The notes under the pieces were generated by a model. That model was not told the origin of the DNA. It did not search any database and saw only the letters and a list, made by a program, of their open reading frames with translations. Below, one piece after another: positions 7,616 to 17,138 of a DNA stretch of 42,581 nucleotides. Made by a program: the position numbers and the translations under genes. This DNA is from Bacteroidaceae bacterium. Lineage in GTDB: Bacteria; Bacteroidota; Bacteroidia; Bacteroidales; Bacteroidaceae. Position 1 is the first letter of the stretch. Each line of letters opens with the position of its first letter. The stretch covers positions 66,571-109,151 of the forward strand of contig JAGCFO010000039.1 in assembly GCA_017650105.1 (NCBI GenBank), given 5' to 3'.

Positions 7616-8857
7616 ATGCCTCCCAAAAAGAACCTCTGCGACTTCTGCGGGCGCCAAGAAGGAGAAAACGGAATCTACCTGATTCAGGGAATCCACGGAT
7701 TCATTTGCAACGAGTGTGTAGCTCAGGCAAAGGAAATCGTCGACCAAATGGCTGCAAGCCAGCGCTCAAAGGAGAACTCCGGCGCCTCGGGAAACAAGAA
7801 ACCTCCCAAGCCAAAGGAGATAAAAGCCTTCCTCGACCAGTATGTCATAGGGCAAGACGCCGCAAAGCGAATCCTTGCCGTATCAGTCTACAATCACTAC
7901 AAGCGTCTCGCGCAAGACGACCGAGGAGACGATGTGGAGATAGAGAAGAGCAACATCATCATGGTAGGAGCAACGGGTACGGGTAAGACTTTGCTCGCCC
8001 GCACTATTGCAAAAATGCTGGATGTTCCCTTCACTATCGTCGACGCTACCGTTCTTACCGAAGCGGGCTATGTAGGCGAAGACATCGAGAGCATTCTCAC
8101 CCGCCTGCTGCAGGCATCAGACTACGACGTCAAAGCAGCAGAGCGCGGCATCGTCTTCATCGACGAGATTGACAAGATTGCACGCAAGGGCGACAACCCC
8201 TCCATCACGCGCGACGTAAGCGGAGAAGGTGTTCAACAGGGACTGCTGAAGCTGCTCGAAGGAAGCGTTGTGCTTGTCCCCCCTCAGGGAGGGCGCAAAC
8301 ATCCCGAGCAGAAAATGATACCCGTCAACACAAAGGATATCCTCTTCATCTGCGGAGGAGCCTTCGACGGCATAGAGAGAAAGATAGCGCAGCGCCTCAA
8401 CACGCACGTCGTTGGCTACGGAAACGTGGAGAAAACATATCATATAGATAAGGAGAACATGATGCAGTACATTGCCCCGCAAGACTTGAAAGCCTTCGGG
8501 CTCATTCCCGAAATCATAGGGCGCCTGCCAGTTCTCACCCATCTGGAGACTCTCTCGCGCGAGGCGTTGCGCCAAATCCTCACGGAGCCGAAAAACGCGA
8601 TCGTCAAGCAATACATCAAGCTCTTCGAGATGGACGGCATCGAGCTCACCTTCAGCCCCGATGTCTACGATTTCGTGGTAGACAAAGCCATCGAGTTCAA
8701 GCTAGGCGCACGCGGATTGCGCTCCATCGTCGAAAGCATCATGACGGACGCAATGTTTGAGACTCCTTCGGGACGTAAGAAGAAAATCACCATCACGAAG
8801 GAATACGCCGAGGAACAGCTGTCAGGAACAACCCTCTCAAGATTGCGCAACGGGTGA
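7616..8857 (+). CDS. clpX: ClpX, unfoldase of the ClpXP protease
   Basis: ClpX is the AAA+ ATPase that recognises, unfolds and feeds substrates to ClpP. The start is the ATG at 7616, giving 413 aa; the frame is open to a TTG at 7574, but that overlaps clpP and lies outside the conserved protein. The N-terminal zinc-binding domain has Cys8, Cys11, Cys31 and Cys34. Walker A GATGTGKT and Walker [11 protein letters not shown] are present, as are the arginine-sensor region and the C-terminal [12 protein letters not shown] motif. A strong terminator follows at 8907. Confidence 0.96.
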   Translation: MPPKKNLCDFCGRQEGENGIYLIQGIHGFICNECVAQAKEIVDQMAASQRSKENSGASGNKKPPKPKEIKAFLDQYVIGQDAAKRILAVSVYNHYKRLAQDDRGDDVEIEKSNIIMVGATGTGKTLLARTIAKMLDVPFTIVDATVLTEAGYVGEDIESILTRLLQASDYDVKAAERGIVFIDEIDKIARKGDNPSITRDVSGEGVQQGLLKLLEGSVVLVPPQGGRKHPEQKMIPVNTKDILFICGGAFDGIERKIAQRLNTHVVGYGNVEKTYHIDKENMMQYIAPQDLKAFGLIPEIIGRLPVLTHLETLSREALRQILTEPKNAIVKQYIKLFEMDGIELTFSPDVYDFVVDKAIEFKLGARGLRSIVESIMTDAMFETPSGRKKKITITKEYAEEQLSGTTLSRLRNG

Positions 8858-8906
8858 GCTTGAGCGATAAAACAGCGGTTTTTATGCCGAAAAAAATACT
8901 TTTAAT

Positions 8907-8934
8907 AAAAAAAAGCGCCTTCGGGCGTTTTTTT
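8907..8934 (+). terminator. Terminator after clpX
   Basis: An A-run plus GCGCC, loop TTCG, then GGCG and seven T form a compact stem with a UUCG tetraloop followed by a U-tract. It closes the tig-clpP-clpX unit. Confidence 0.9.
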
Positions 8935-8945
8935 CTTTAAAAAGA

Positions 8946-8978
8946 TTTGCATTTATCAATCTTTCTGCATTAACTTTG
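8946..8978 (+). promoter_or_regulatory. Promoter for recQ
   Basis: TTTG at 8946-8949, a 21-base spacer and TAACTTTG at 8971-8978 fit the Bacteroidetes consensus, about 55 bases before the ATG at 9034. Confidence 0.75.
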
Positions 8979-9033
8979 TTAGGTCACTTTATCCAAATCC
9001 TCACTCACACATCATAAAGTGACCATACATACT

Positions 9034-11691
9034 ATGGCAGAAGAAAAAGATAACAAACTAACCCGCAAGAAAAAAGACAGCGAAACGGCTCCAGAGCTCA
9101 AGGAGAAAGCACAGACTAAGAAGAAAGCCGCCCCAAAGGCGGAATCTGATGCACAGAGCAAGAAAGAAGAAACCGCTACCGCAAAGTCGGATTCCCAGAA
9201 GAGTTCGAAAGCTAAAGCTACGACCAAGTCCAAAGCCCCCGCGAAGAAAAAAGAGGTTCTCGTGAAGGAAGAGGAAGCGCCTACGAAAGAAAAGAAAACG
9301 CCCAAGAAGGAAAAGAAAACTATCGAGAAGGAATCCGACGCGCTGAAGAAGGAATCCGACACGCTGGAGAAAGAATCCGACGCGCTGAAGAAGGAAAAAC
9401 AAGCTGCCCCTCAGCCAGAGCCCGAAGCCGAAGAAGCCGAGCCAAAGAAGGCAACTAAAGCTTCTGCATCAAAGAAGAAAAGCACGTCCGAACCCGAGAA
9501 AGCAAAACCTCTGGAAATGGATCACGACACGCTGACAAAGATGCTGAAAACCTACTTCGGTTTCGACACCTTCAAGGGAGATCAGGAAGCCATCATACAA
9601 AACGTCATCAGAGGCAACGATACGTTCGTCCTGATGCCTACCGGAGGAGGGAAAAGCCTGTGCTACCAGCTCCCCAGCCTGCTGATGGAAGGAGTAGCCA
9701 TCGTCATCAGCCCTCTCATCGCGCTGATGAAGAACCAGGTAGACGCCATCCGTAACTACAGCGAAGAGGACGGCGTTGCACACTTCATCAACTCCTCGCT
9801 CAACAAGGCAGCTATCACACAGGTAAAGGAAGACATCATAAGCGGAAAGACAAAACTTCTCTACGTAGCACCCGAGTCGCTCACCAAAGAGGAAAATGTG
9901 GATTTCCTCCGCACGGTGAAGATTTCGTTCTACGCTATCGACGAAGCACACTGCATCAGCGAATGGGGACACGACTTCCGCCCAGAGTACCGCAAGATAC
10001 GCCCCATCATAGACGAGATAGGGCGCGCTCCTATCATCGCCCTCACGGCAACGGCTACCAACAAGGTGCGAGACGACATCAAGAAGAATCTCGGCATCAC
10101 CAAAGCTAAGGACTTCAAGTCGTCGTTCAACCGCCCGAACCTCTACTACGAAGTTCGTCCCAAGACAAAGAACGTTGACAAAGACATCATACGCTTCATC
10201 AAGGCAAACGGAGGTAAGTCGGGCATCATCTACTGCCTTTCGCGCAAGAAAGTGGAAGAACTTGCCGAGATACTGAAGGCTAACGACATACCCGCAGCAG
10301 CCTATCACGCCGGGATGGAAGGTCCTGTACGTTCACAGACACAAGACGATTTCCTGATGGAGAAAATCGACGTTATCGTTGCCACAATAGCCTTCGGAAT
10401 GGGTATTGACAAGCCCGACGTGCGCTATGTCATCCACTACGATATCCCCAAGAGCCTCGAAGGATACTACCAAGAAACGGGGCGCGCAGGGCGCGACGGA
10501 GGCGAGGGACAATGCATCGCTTTCTACAGCAACAAGGACCTGTTGAAACTTGAGAAGTTCCTCGAGGGGAAACCTATCGCCGAGCAAGACATTGGGCGCC
10601 AGCTGCTGCAGGAGACAACAGCCTACTGCGAGTCGAGCGTATGCCGCCGTAAGATGCTTCTCCACTATTTCGGCGAAGACTATCCCAACGACAACTGCGG
10701 AAACTGCGACAACTGCCTCAACCCGAAGAAGCGCGTCGAAGCAAAAGAAGAGCTCAGCACCGTGCTCGAAACCATCATTGCCATAAAGGAAAACTTCAAG
10801 GCAGACTACATCGTCGACGTAATCATAGGAAAAGAGTCGAACGAAATTCTCGCACACGGGCACGACAGCCTCGAAACGTTCGGCGTAGGCACACCCGACG
10901 AAGCGAAAACCTGGAATGCCGTCATCCGCCAGGCACTCATTGCCGGATACCTTATTAAAGACGTTGAGAATTACGGACTCCTGAAAGTCACCCCAGCGGG
11001 AAAAGATTTCATCGAGCACCCCACTTCGTTCACAATAGTGGAAGACAACGACTTCGAAGAAGAACCCGACGAGGCGCTCATGCACGGAGGCGCTGCCGCA
11101 GTAGACCCAGCCCTTTACAGCATGCTCAAAGACCTGCGAAAGAAACTCTCGAAGAGACTCTCGCTACCGCCCTACGTCATCTTCCAAGACCCGTCGCTGG
11201 AGGCTATGGCAACCACCTACCCCATCACGATGGAAGAACTCAAGAACGTCGTTGGCGTAGGCGAAGGTAAGGCCAAGCGCTACGGACAGGAGTTTATCGA
11301 CCTCATCAAGCGCCACGTGGAGGAGAACGAGATTGAACGCCCCGAGGACCTCAGAGTGCGCACCGTTCCCAACCAGTCGAAAAACAAGGTGAGCATCATC
11401 CAGAGCATCGACAGGAGAGTAGCCCTCGACGACCTTGCTATGTCGAAGGGTATGGAGTTCGACGAGCTGCTCAGCGAAGTGGAATCCATCGTCTACAGCG
11501 GAACGAAGCTCAACATCGACTACTTCCTCGATGAGGTGATAGACGAAGAGCACATCGAGGATATCTACGAGTACTTCAAGGAGTCGGAAACCGACTCGCT
11601 CGACGAGGCAATAGAAGAGCTGGGCGACGAATACTCCGAAGAGGAAATCCGACTCGTGCGCATCAAGTTCATCTCCGAGTTGGCAAACTGA
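9034..11691 (+). CDS. recQ: RecQ-type ATP-dependent DNA helicase with a long Lys/Glu-rich N-terminal extension
   Basis: RecQ is a 3'-5' DNA helicase used in recombination and replication repair. From ATG 9034 (a GTG lies 15 bases earlier) the protein is 885 aa. Bacteroidetes RecQ is usually about 730 aa, and the excess is an N-terminal 160-residue Lys/Glu/Ala/Ser-rich stretch with no domain signature. The helicase core follows: MPTGGGKSLCYQLP (motif I), AIDEAHCISEWGHDFRP (II), ALTATAT (III) and QETGRAGRDG (VI). Then come the zinc cluster (CRRKMLLHYFGE..CGNCDNC), the winged-helix region, an HRDC-like domain (LPPYVIFQDPSLEAMA) and an acidic tail. Part of the extension is 7-codon repeats (KKESDAL). 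The neighbourhood after clpX is usual for the order. Confidence 0.94.
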   Translation: MAEEKDNKLTRKKKDSETAPELKEKAQTKKKAAPKAESDAQSKKEETATAKSDSQKSSKAKATTKSKAPAKKKEVLVKEEEAPTKEKKTPKKEKKTIEKESDALKKESDTLEKESDALKKEKQAAPQPEPEAEEAEPKKATKASASKKKSTSEPEKAKPLEMDHDTLTKMLKTYFGFDTFKGDQEAIIQNVIRGNDTFVLMPTGGGKSLCYQLPSLLMEGVAIVISPLIALMKNQVDAIRNYSEEDGVAHFINSSLNKAAITQVKEDIISGKTKLLYVAPESLTKEENVDFLRTVKISFYAIDEAHCISEWGHDFRPEYRKIRPIIDEIGRAPIIALTATATNKVRDDIKKNLGITKAKDFKSSFNRPNLYYEVRPKTKNVDKDIIRFIKANGGKSGIIYCLSRKKVEELAEILKANDIPAAAYHAGMEGPVRSQTQDDFLMEKIDVIVATIAFGMGIDKPDVRYVIHYDIPKSLEGYYQETGRAGRDGGEGQCIAFYSNKDLLKLEKFLEGKPIAEQDIGRQLLQETTAYCESSVCRRKMLLHYFGEDYPNDNCGNCDNCLNPKKRVEAKEELSTVLETIIAIKENFKADYIVDVIIGKESNEILAHGHDSLETFGVGTPDEAKTWNAVIRQALIAGYLIKDVENYGLLKVTPAGKDFIEHPTSFTIVEDNDFEEEPDEALMHGGAAAVDPALYSMLKDLRKKLSKRLSLPPYVIFQDPSLEAMATTYPITMEELKNVVGVGEGKAKRYGQEFIDLIKRHVEENEIERPEDLRVRTVPNQSKNKVSIIQSIDRRVALDDLAMSKGMEFDELLSEVESIVYSGTKLNIDYFLDEVIDEEHIEDIYEYFKESETDSLDEAIEELGDEYSEEEIRLVRIKFISELAN
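9325..9393 (+). repeat. 21-bp tandem units in the RecQ N-terminal extension
   Basis: Three 21-bp units (9325-9345, 9346-9366, 9367-9387) and a partial fourth share AAGGAATCCGACGCGCTG. They encode KESDAL-type heptads in the same reading phase as the LptB tail repeats. Similarity to the intergenic 21-bp unit at 11938 is moderate, about two thirds of positions by eye. Confidence 0.8.
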
Positions 11692-11895
11692 TAATCAGCA
11701 AGTCAACCTCTTTGAAGAACAGCTTTTGAGTAGGGCTCACTCCTTTCGGAAAACGATGCTGAGGAAGAGAAGAAACGCTCCTCTTTAAAGACTGAGGATG
11801 AAAGCACCGAGGGCAACGGAAACATCCCTTATCGCAAGGGAAAAACGCTGACGTAAGCGGCAATACACACCAAGAAAAAGCGACTCTTTGCGGAG
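11692..11895 (+). other. Intergenic stretch after recQ, no gene
   Basis: No start-bearing reading frame of convincing size is present. The recQ frame is open again without a Met from about 11734 to 11853 and would read DAEEEKKRSSLKTEDES. This composition resembles the charged extensions of RecQ and LptB and may be a decayed coding remnant. I see no clear terminator for recQ here. Confidence 0.5.
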
Positions 11896-12020
11896 AAGAA
11901 AGTATCGCGCGATATGTAAAAGGAATATCTCGATATGAAGAAAGAATCGCGCGATATGAAGAAAGAAAAAGGAATTATGAAGAAAGAAAAAAAATTTTTC
12001 CCTTCTTCATAATTCTTTTT
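11896..12020 (+). repeat. 21-bp repeat array of the TCGCGA element, ending in an inverted repeat
   Basis: Consecutive 21-bp units start at 11896, 11917, 11938, 11959 and 11980. The best-preserved share GAATCGCGCGATATG preceded by AAGAAA. ATCGCGCGAT within them is self-complementary. The array ends in a 13-bp inverted repeat GAATTATGAAGAA (11972-11984) / TTCTTCATAATTC (12003-12015) flanking an A-tract/T-tract junction and CCC, which could also act as a terminator. The rest of the gap to hisS (12021-12190) holds nothing I recognise. Confidence 0.85.
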
Positions 12021-12190
12021 TTGTTGTCGAAAAATCTTTTTCCACAAAACATCCGCCACTCCTCTCTGAAAAGCTTCTTGCGATGCTTCTCGAGTATGTC
12101 CTAAATACCCTTTTCCGAAGGGAAAAGACACGCTTTACATCTTTTTCTACGAAAAAGAAAACTTTAACACTTATATTCACGCTTTTTTCG

Positions 12191-12198
12191 TACCTTTG
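12191..12198 (+). promoter_or_regulatory. -7 box for hisS
   Basis: TACCTTTG matches TAnnTTTG; the -33 TTG is degenerate. Transcription would start about 12-15 bases before the ATG at 12217, giving a very short leader. Confidence 0.6.
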
Positions 12199-12216
12199 CA
12201 CGAAATTTTCAGAAAT

Positions 12217-13602
12217 ATGGCAAACAAACCGAGCATACCAAAGGGGACACGCGACTTCTCCCCCGCCGAAATGGCAAAGCGAAACTACATTTTCGACACC
12301 ATTCGCAGCGCTTTCTATATGTATGGATTCCAGCCCATTGAGACCCCCTCGATGGAGAATCTCTCAACGCTGTTGGGAAAATACGGGGAAGAGGGCGACA
12401 AGCTGCTCTTCAAGGTGCTGAATTCGGGAAATTTCCTTCACGGAGCCGATTTGCCTCAGCAGGGAGAAGGCGCCACAGACGAGATGGAACCTGCACGCCT
12501 CAACCGCCTTGCTGCGCAGCTCTGCGAGAAAGGCCTGCGATACGACCTTACGGTGCCCTTCGCACGTTTCGTCGTAATGCATAGCGATGAGCTGACATTC
12601 CCCTTCAAGCGCTTTCAGATGCAACCCGTTTGGCGCGCCGACCGTCCTCAGAAAGGGCGCTACCGCGAGTTTTATCAATGCGACGCCGACATTGTCGGCA
12701 CCGACTCGCTGCTGTGCGAAACAGACCTCGTGCAGTTGCTCGACACCGTCTTCAGCAAGTTCGGCATCCGCGTCTGCATCAAGATAAACAACCGCAAGAT
12801 ACTTAGCGGAATAGCCGAAGTGATAGGACAAGCCGACAAGATTGTGGAGATAACAGTCGCCATCGACAAACTTGACAAGATAGGAATAGACGGAGTGAAC
12901 GCCGAGCTGAGAGAAAAAGGTCTGCCCGAGGAGGCTGTCGCCAAGCTTCAGCCCATCATCCTCTGCAGCGGAGACAACAGCGAGAAGCTTGCTACCATCC
13001 GAACCTTCCTGTCGGGAAGCGAAGTGGGCGAAAAAGGCATCGAGGAAACGGAATTCATTCTCAACTCGGTAGAGAGACTTGGACTTGCCAACGCCGTCGA
13101 GTTCGACCTTACGTTAGCACGAGGGCTCAACTACTACACAGGAGCCATCTTCGAAGTGAAAGCCCTTGACGTGGAAATAGGAAGCATCTCGGGAGGCGGG
13201 CGCTACGACAATCTGACTGGCATCTTCGGTATGCCGGGCGTGAGCGGAGTAGGCATCTCCTTCGGAGCAGACAGAATCTACGACGTGCTGAATCAGCTCA
13301 ACCTCTACCCTTCCGACACGACGGCAGGGACAAAGGTGCTGTTTGTCAACTTCGGTTCCGCCGAATCATCCTACTGTCTCCCGCTCGTTGCCCAACTGCG
13401 CCGAGCAGGAATCGCAACCGAGCTCTATCCCAACTCTGCGAAAATGAAGAAACAGATGTCGTTTGCCAACGAGCACCGCATACCCTACGTCGTAATCGTG
13501 GGCGAAACAGAGATGACGACAGGAAAACTGACGCTGAAAGATATGGAAACGGGCGAGCAGAGCCTGCTCTCCATCGAAGAGATAACAAGCCGACTTGCTT
13601 AG
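12217..13602 (+). CDS. hisS: Histidyl-tRNA synthetase
   Basis: This class II aminoacyl-tRNA synthetase charges tRNA-His with histidine. From ATG 12217 it is 461 aa; the frame is open to a TTG at 12196, but that codon is part of the promoter box. The N-terminal PKGTRDFSP is motif-typical for HisRS. Motif 2 has [29 protein letters not shown], and the histidine-specific [17 protein letters not shown] and motif 3 [19 protein letters not shown] are present. The C-terminal anticodon-binding domain ends near the stop. It is a single-gene unit with its own promoter. Confidence 0.96.
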   Translation: MANKPSIPKGTRDFSPAEMAKRNYIFDTIRSAFYMYGFQPIETPSMENLSTLLGKYGEEGDKLLFKVLNSGNFLHGADLPQQGEGATDEMEPARLNRLAAQLCEKGLRYDLTVPFARFVVMHSDELTFPFKRFQMQPVWRADRPQKGRYREFYQCDADIVGTDSLLCETDLVQLLDTVFSKFGIRVCIKINNRKILSGIAEVIGQADKIVEITVAIDKLDKIGIDGVNAELREKGLPEEAVAKLQPIILCSGDNSEKLATIRTFLSGSEVGEKGIEETEFILNSVERLGLANAVEFDLTLARGLNYYTGAIFEVKALDVEIGSISGGGRYDNLTGIFGMPGVSGVGISFGADRIYDVLNQLNLYPSDTTAGTKVLFVNFGSAESSYCLPLVAQLRRAGIATELYPNSAKMKKQMSFANEHRIPYVVIVGETEMTTGKLTLKDMETGEQSLLSIEEITSRLA

Positions 13603-13650
13603 GTGAAGGAAGCGCACAAATATTTTTTTGAAAAAAATCCGCATTTGTTT

Positions 13651-13680
13651 TTGCTTTCCCCTCATCTTGCACTAACTTTG
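13651..13680 (+). promoter_or_regulatory. Promoter for purH and the downstream mre genes
   Basis: TTG at 13651-13653, a 19-base spacer and TAACTTTG at 13673-13680. A perfect 8-bp A/T inverted repeat (ATTTTTTT G AAAAAAAT, 13622-13638) lies just upstream and may end hisS transcription. Confidence 0.78.
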
Positions 13681-13701
13681 TAACCCATCAGAAAAAACAT
13701 C

Positions 13702-15225
13702 ATGTCAGACAGCAAAAGAATAAAGACAGCGCTCATCTCCGTCTTCCACAAAGACGGGTTGGAAGAGATAGTTAACAACCTGCATCAGGAGGGTGTTGAA
13801 CTGCTCTCTACAGGCGGCACGCACGATTTTATTGAATCGCTAGGCCTGCCCTGCAAGAAAGTGGAAGACCTTACGGGCTATCCCTCCATTCTGGGAGGAC
13901 GCGTAAAGACTCTCCATCCAAAAGTTTTCGGAGGAATCCTCGGACGTCGCGACAACGAGTCGGATCAGGCACAGATGTTCAGCTACGAAATTCCCGAGAT
14001 CGATTTGGTGATGGTGGATCTTTATCCCTTTGAGCAAACGGTTGCCTCAGGCGCATCAGACGAAGATATCATCGAAAAAATCGACATCGGGGGCATCTCT
14101 CTCATCAGAGCAGCTGCCAAGAACTACAACGACGTCGTCATCGTAGCAAGCAAAGAGCAGTATCAGCCGCTGGCTGACATCCTTTCTCAGAAAGGCGCTG
14201 TCACCACCCTCGAAGAGAGACGTTGGTTTGCAAAAGAGGCCTTTGCCGTTTCTTCCTATTACGATTCAGCCATTTTCAATTGGTTCGACGGCGACGAGCA
14301 CTCCTGCCTTCGCGCAGCCACACAAGGCTCGAAGCACCTTCGCTACGGAGAAAATCCACATCAGACGGGAGTCTTCTTCGGAGATTTTGAGCAAATGTTC
14401 GACCAACTTCACGGGAAAGAAATCAGCTACAACAACCTTCTCGATATCAACGCAGCCATTGACCTCATTGACGAGTTCGACGAAACCACCTTTGCTGTTA
14501 TCAAGCACAACAACGCTTGTGGCCTCGCTTCGCGCCCCCAGCTGATAGATGCCTGGAAAGATGCTCTTGCAGGTGACCCCGTATCTGCCTTTGGCGGAGT
14601 GTTGGTAACAAATCAGCCCATCGACCGTGCTACGGCAGAGGAAGTTAACAAGATTTTCTTTGAGGTAATCATTGCTCCCGACTACGACGTTGATGCACTC
14701 GACATTCTGGGACAGAAAAAGAATCGTATCATCCTCGTGCGCAAGGATTGCGAACGTCCACGCTGGCAATTCAGGACGGTGCTCAACGGAACCCTCGCTC
14801 AAGAGAGAGACCTGGCAACGGAGACACCCGAAGACCTGAAAGCCGTCACTAACGCCACCCCCACCGAGGAGCAAATCGCTGACATGCTTTTCGCAAACAA
14901 GATTGTGAAAAACAGCAAGAGCAACTCCATAGTCCTCGCAAAAGGACGCCAACTGCTCGGAAGCGGCGTGGGACAGACATCACGTGTCGATGCCTTGAAA
15001 CAGGCTATCGAGAAAGCTCGCTCGTTCAACATGGACCTCAACGATGCCGTGATGGCAAGCGATGCCTTCTTCCCCTTCGGCGACTGCGTACAGATTGCCC
15101 ACGAAGCCGGTATAACAGCCGTTATCCAGCCCGGAGGCTCCATTCGTGATCAGGAGTCCATCGACTATTGCAACGCACACGACGTAGCGATGGTAACGAC
15201 AGGAATCAGACATTTCAAACATTAA
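13702..15225 (+). CDS. purH: PurH, bifunctional AICAR transformylase / IMP cyclohydrolase
   Basis: PurH performs the last two steps of de novo purine synthesis, formylating AICAR and closing the ring to IMP in the cytoplasm. The 507-aa length is right for the family. The N-terminal MGS-like cyclohydrolase domain shows ALISVFHKDGLEEI, LLSTGGTHDFI and GRVKTLHPKVFGGIL. The transformylase domain has LRYGENPHQTG, IKHNNACGLAS and DPVSAFGGVL, and ends with SDAFFPFGDCV..IQPGGSIRDQESI. The gap to mreB is only 23 bases with no terminator, so purine synthesis and the cell-shape genes are probably on one transcript. Confidence 0.96.
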   Translation: MSDSKRIKTALISVFHKDGLEEIVNNLHQEGVELLSTGGTHDFIESLGLPCKKVEDLTGYPSILGGRVKTLHPKVFGGILGRRDNESDQAQMFSYEIPEIDLVMVDLYPFEQTVASGASDEDIIEKIDIGGISLIRAAAKNYNDVVIVASKEQYQPLADILSQKGAVTTLEERRWFAKEAFAVSSYYDSAIFNWFDGDEHSCLRAATQGSKHLRYGENPHQTGVFFGDFEQMFDQLHGKEISYNNLLDINAAIDLIDEFDETTFAVIKHNNACGLASRPQLIDAWKDALAGDPVSAFGGVLVTNQPIDRATAEEVNKIFFEVIIAPDYDVDALDILGQKKNRIILVRKDCERPRWQFRTVLNGTLAQERDLATETPEDLKAVTNATPTEEQIADMLFANKIVKNSKSNSIVLAKGRQLLGSGVGQTSRVDALKQAIEKARSFNMDLNDAVMASDAFFPFGDCVQIAHEAGITAVIQPGGSIRDQESIDYCNAHDVAMVTTGIRHFKH

Positions 15226-15248
15226 CATTTCAAAAACCACCTTAGACA

Positions 15249-16271
15249 ATGGGACTTTTCTCATTCACCCAAGAAATTGCGATGGACCTTGGCACTGCCA
15301 ACACCATCATCATCCATAACGGAAATATCGTTGTCGACGAGCCCTCAGTTGTTGCCATCGACAGGAAAACCGACAAGATGATTGCCGTCGGAGAACGCGC
15401 AAAACTCATGCACGAGAAAGTACACGAGAATATTCGCACCGTACGCCCCTTGCGCGACGGAGTCATCGCCGACTTCTTCGCTTGCGAGCAGATGATGCGC
15501 GGACTTATCAAGATGGTAAATCCCAAGAACAAGCTCTTCTCTCCCTCCCTCCGCATGGTTATCGGCGTTCCTTCGGGTTCTACGGAAGTGGAACTTCGTG
15601 CTGTTCGTGACTCTGCAGAGCACTCAGGAGGACGCGACATCTTCCTTATCTTCGAACCTATGGCAGCAGCCGTCGGCATCGGACTGGATGTAGAAGCACC
15701 CGAAGGAAACATGATTGTTGACATAGGTGGTGGAACAACAGAGATTGCCGTCATCTCGCTTGGAGGTATCGTCTCCAACAAGAGCATCAAGGTTGCAGGC
15801 GATGAATTCACTGCTGATATTCAGGAATACATGAGCCGCCAGCATAACGTGAAGGTCAGTGAACGTATGGCTGAGCGTATTAAGATACACGTAGGTTCTG
15901 CCGTTACCGACCTTGAGGAGAACGCTCCCGAAGAGTATGTCGTTGACGGTCCTAACCGTATTACAGCCCTTCCGATGAAGGTGCCTGTTTGCTATCAGGA
16001 GATTGCACACTGTCTTGACAAATCGGTTTCCAAAATAGAGACAGCTGTACTGAACGCTTTGGAGAATACACCTCCCGAAATCTATGCCGATATTGTGCAC
16101 AACGGCATTTACCTCTCAGGCGGAGGAGCCTTGCTACGCGGATTGGACAGGCGTCTTGCTAACAAGATCAACATTCCTTTCCATATTGCCGACGATCCTC
16201 TTCACTGTGTAGCACGAGGAACGGGCGTAGCCTTGAAGAATGTCGACAGATTCTCATTCTTGATGCGATAA
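15249..16271 (+). CDS. mreB: MreB, rod-shape actin homolog
   Basis: MreB polymerises on the inner membrane face and directs the lateral wall synthesis machinery. The 340-aa protein has the actin-fold phosphate loops MDLGTANTIIIHNG and VDIGGGTTEIAVISLGGIV. The adenosine motif LSGGGALLRGLDRRL is near residue 295. The short N-terminal MGLFSFTQEI can act as the membrane anchor. It opens the five-gene elongation set. Confidence 0.96.
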   Translation: MGLFSFTQEIAMDLGTANTIIIHNGNIVVDEPSVVAIDRKTDKMIAVGERAKLMHEKVHENIRTVRPLRDGVIADFFACEQMMRGLIKMVNPKNKLFSPSLRMVIGVPSGSTEVELRAVRDSAEHSGGRDIFLIFEPMAAAVGIGLDVEAPEGNMIVDIGGGTTEIAVISLGGIVSNKSIKVAGDEFTADIQEYMSRQHNVKVSERMAERIKIHVGSAVTDLEENAPEEYVVDGPNRITALPMKVPVCYQEIAHCLDKSVSKIETAVLNALENTPPEIYADIVHNGIYLSGGGALLRGLDRRLANKINIPFHIADDPLHCVARGTGVALKNVDRFSFLMR

Positions 16272-16286
16272 AACGTCCCGTAGAGA

Positions 16287-17126
16287 ATGCGTAGCCTTAT
16301 CGACTTTCTCTACAAGCAAAAACATTGGCTGTTGTTTCTCCTTCTGGAAGGCATCAGCCTTGTGTTGTTGTTCTCACGCAACGAGTATCAGGGCAGTATC
16401 TGGCTGACTTCAGCCAATACAGTATCGGGCAAACTGTTTGAGGCAGAACAATACGTTCAGTCATTTTTCAGCCTACGCTCCGACAATCGTGCCCTTGCCG
16501 AGCAGAACGCCCGTCTTGAAGAGAAGGTATACAGAATGGAGCAAATGCTTGACAGCGCACAACGCTCCATGCTCACTGAAGAAGTAACGGTTGCATACGG
16601 TATGCAAGTGACGCCAGCCACTGTCGTTGACAACAGCATCAACCGCACCAACAATTACATTACAATCAACAAAGGTACTGACGACGGAATTGCTCCCAAC
16701 ATGGGCGTCATCAGCAGTAATGGTATTGTAGGCATCACTTACAAGAGTTCACGACACTACACGCTTGTCATTCCCATTCTTAATAGCATGAGCAGCATAA
16801 GCTGCAAAGTGCAGCCAGGCGAAGCTTTTGGCTATCTCAAATGGGAAGGAGGCGACAGCCGCGTGGCACAGCTTCGCGACGTACCCCGCTATGCGAAAGT
16901 AAGCATTGGCGATTCCATCATCACAAGCGGACACTCTTCCTTCTTCCCCGAAGGCCTCCTCGTTGGCACCATCAGCCGTTTCGACCCTCTTTCTGACAAC
17001 CTGTCAAACCTTATTGATGTAAAGCTTAGTACTGAGTTTGCACATCTCCGCTACGTCTTTGTCATCAACAATCCCGATACCGAGGAACGACAAAACCTTC
17101 TCGATTCAATTGAAGAAACAAAGTAA
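16287..17126 (+). CDS. mreC: MreC, rod-shape-determining protein
   Basis: MreC is a single-pass periplasmic scaffold that activates PBP2 and RodA. The 279-aa protein has one transmembrane segment (LLFLLLEGISLVLLF, about residues 14-30). A coiled coil follows near residues 65-95 (DNRALAEQNARLEEKVYRMEQ begins it). The beta-rich domain has the family motif NYITINKGTDDGIAPNMGV and a later SIGDSIITSGHSSFFPEGL. It starts 15 bases after mreB. Confidence 0.93.
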   Translation: MRSLIDFLYKQKHWLLFLLLEGISLVLLFSRNEYQGSIWLTSANTVSGKLFEAEQYVQSFFSLRSDNRALAEQNARLEEKVYRMEQMLDSAQRSMLTEEVTVAYGMQVTPATVVDNSINRTNNYITINKGTDDGIAPNMGVISSNGIVGITYKSSRHYTLVIPILNSMSSISCKVQPGEAFGYLKWEGGDSRVAQLRDVPRYAKVSIGDSIITSGHSSFFPEGLLVGTISRFDPLSDNLSNLIDVKLSTEFAHLRYVFVINNPDTEERQNLLDSIEETK

Positions 17127-17138
17127 CTAGGATGCATT

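Noticed and set aside
11896..12020. Small Lys-rich protein encoded by the 21-bp array
   Set aside because: The frame is interrupted by a stop in the second unit and has no upstream start or ribosome site; better seen as a DNA repeat.
12196..12216. TTG start for hisS at 12196
   Set aside because: It is part of the TACCTTTG promoter box; ATG 12217 gives the expected [16 protein letters not shown] start.
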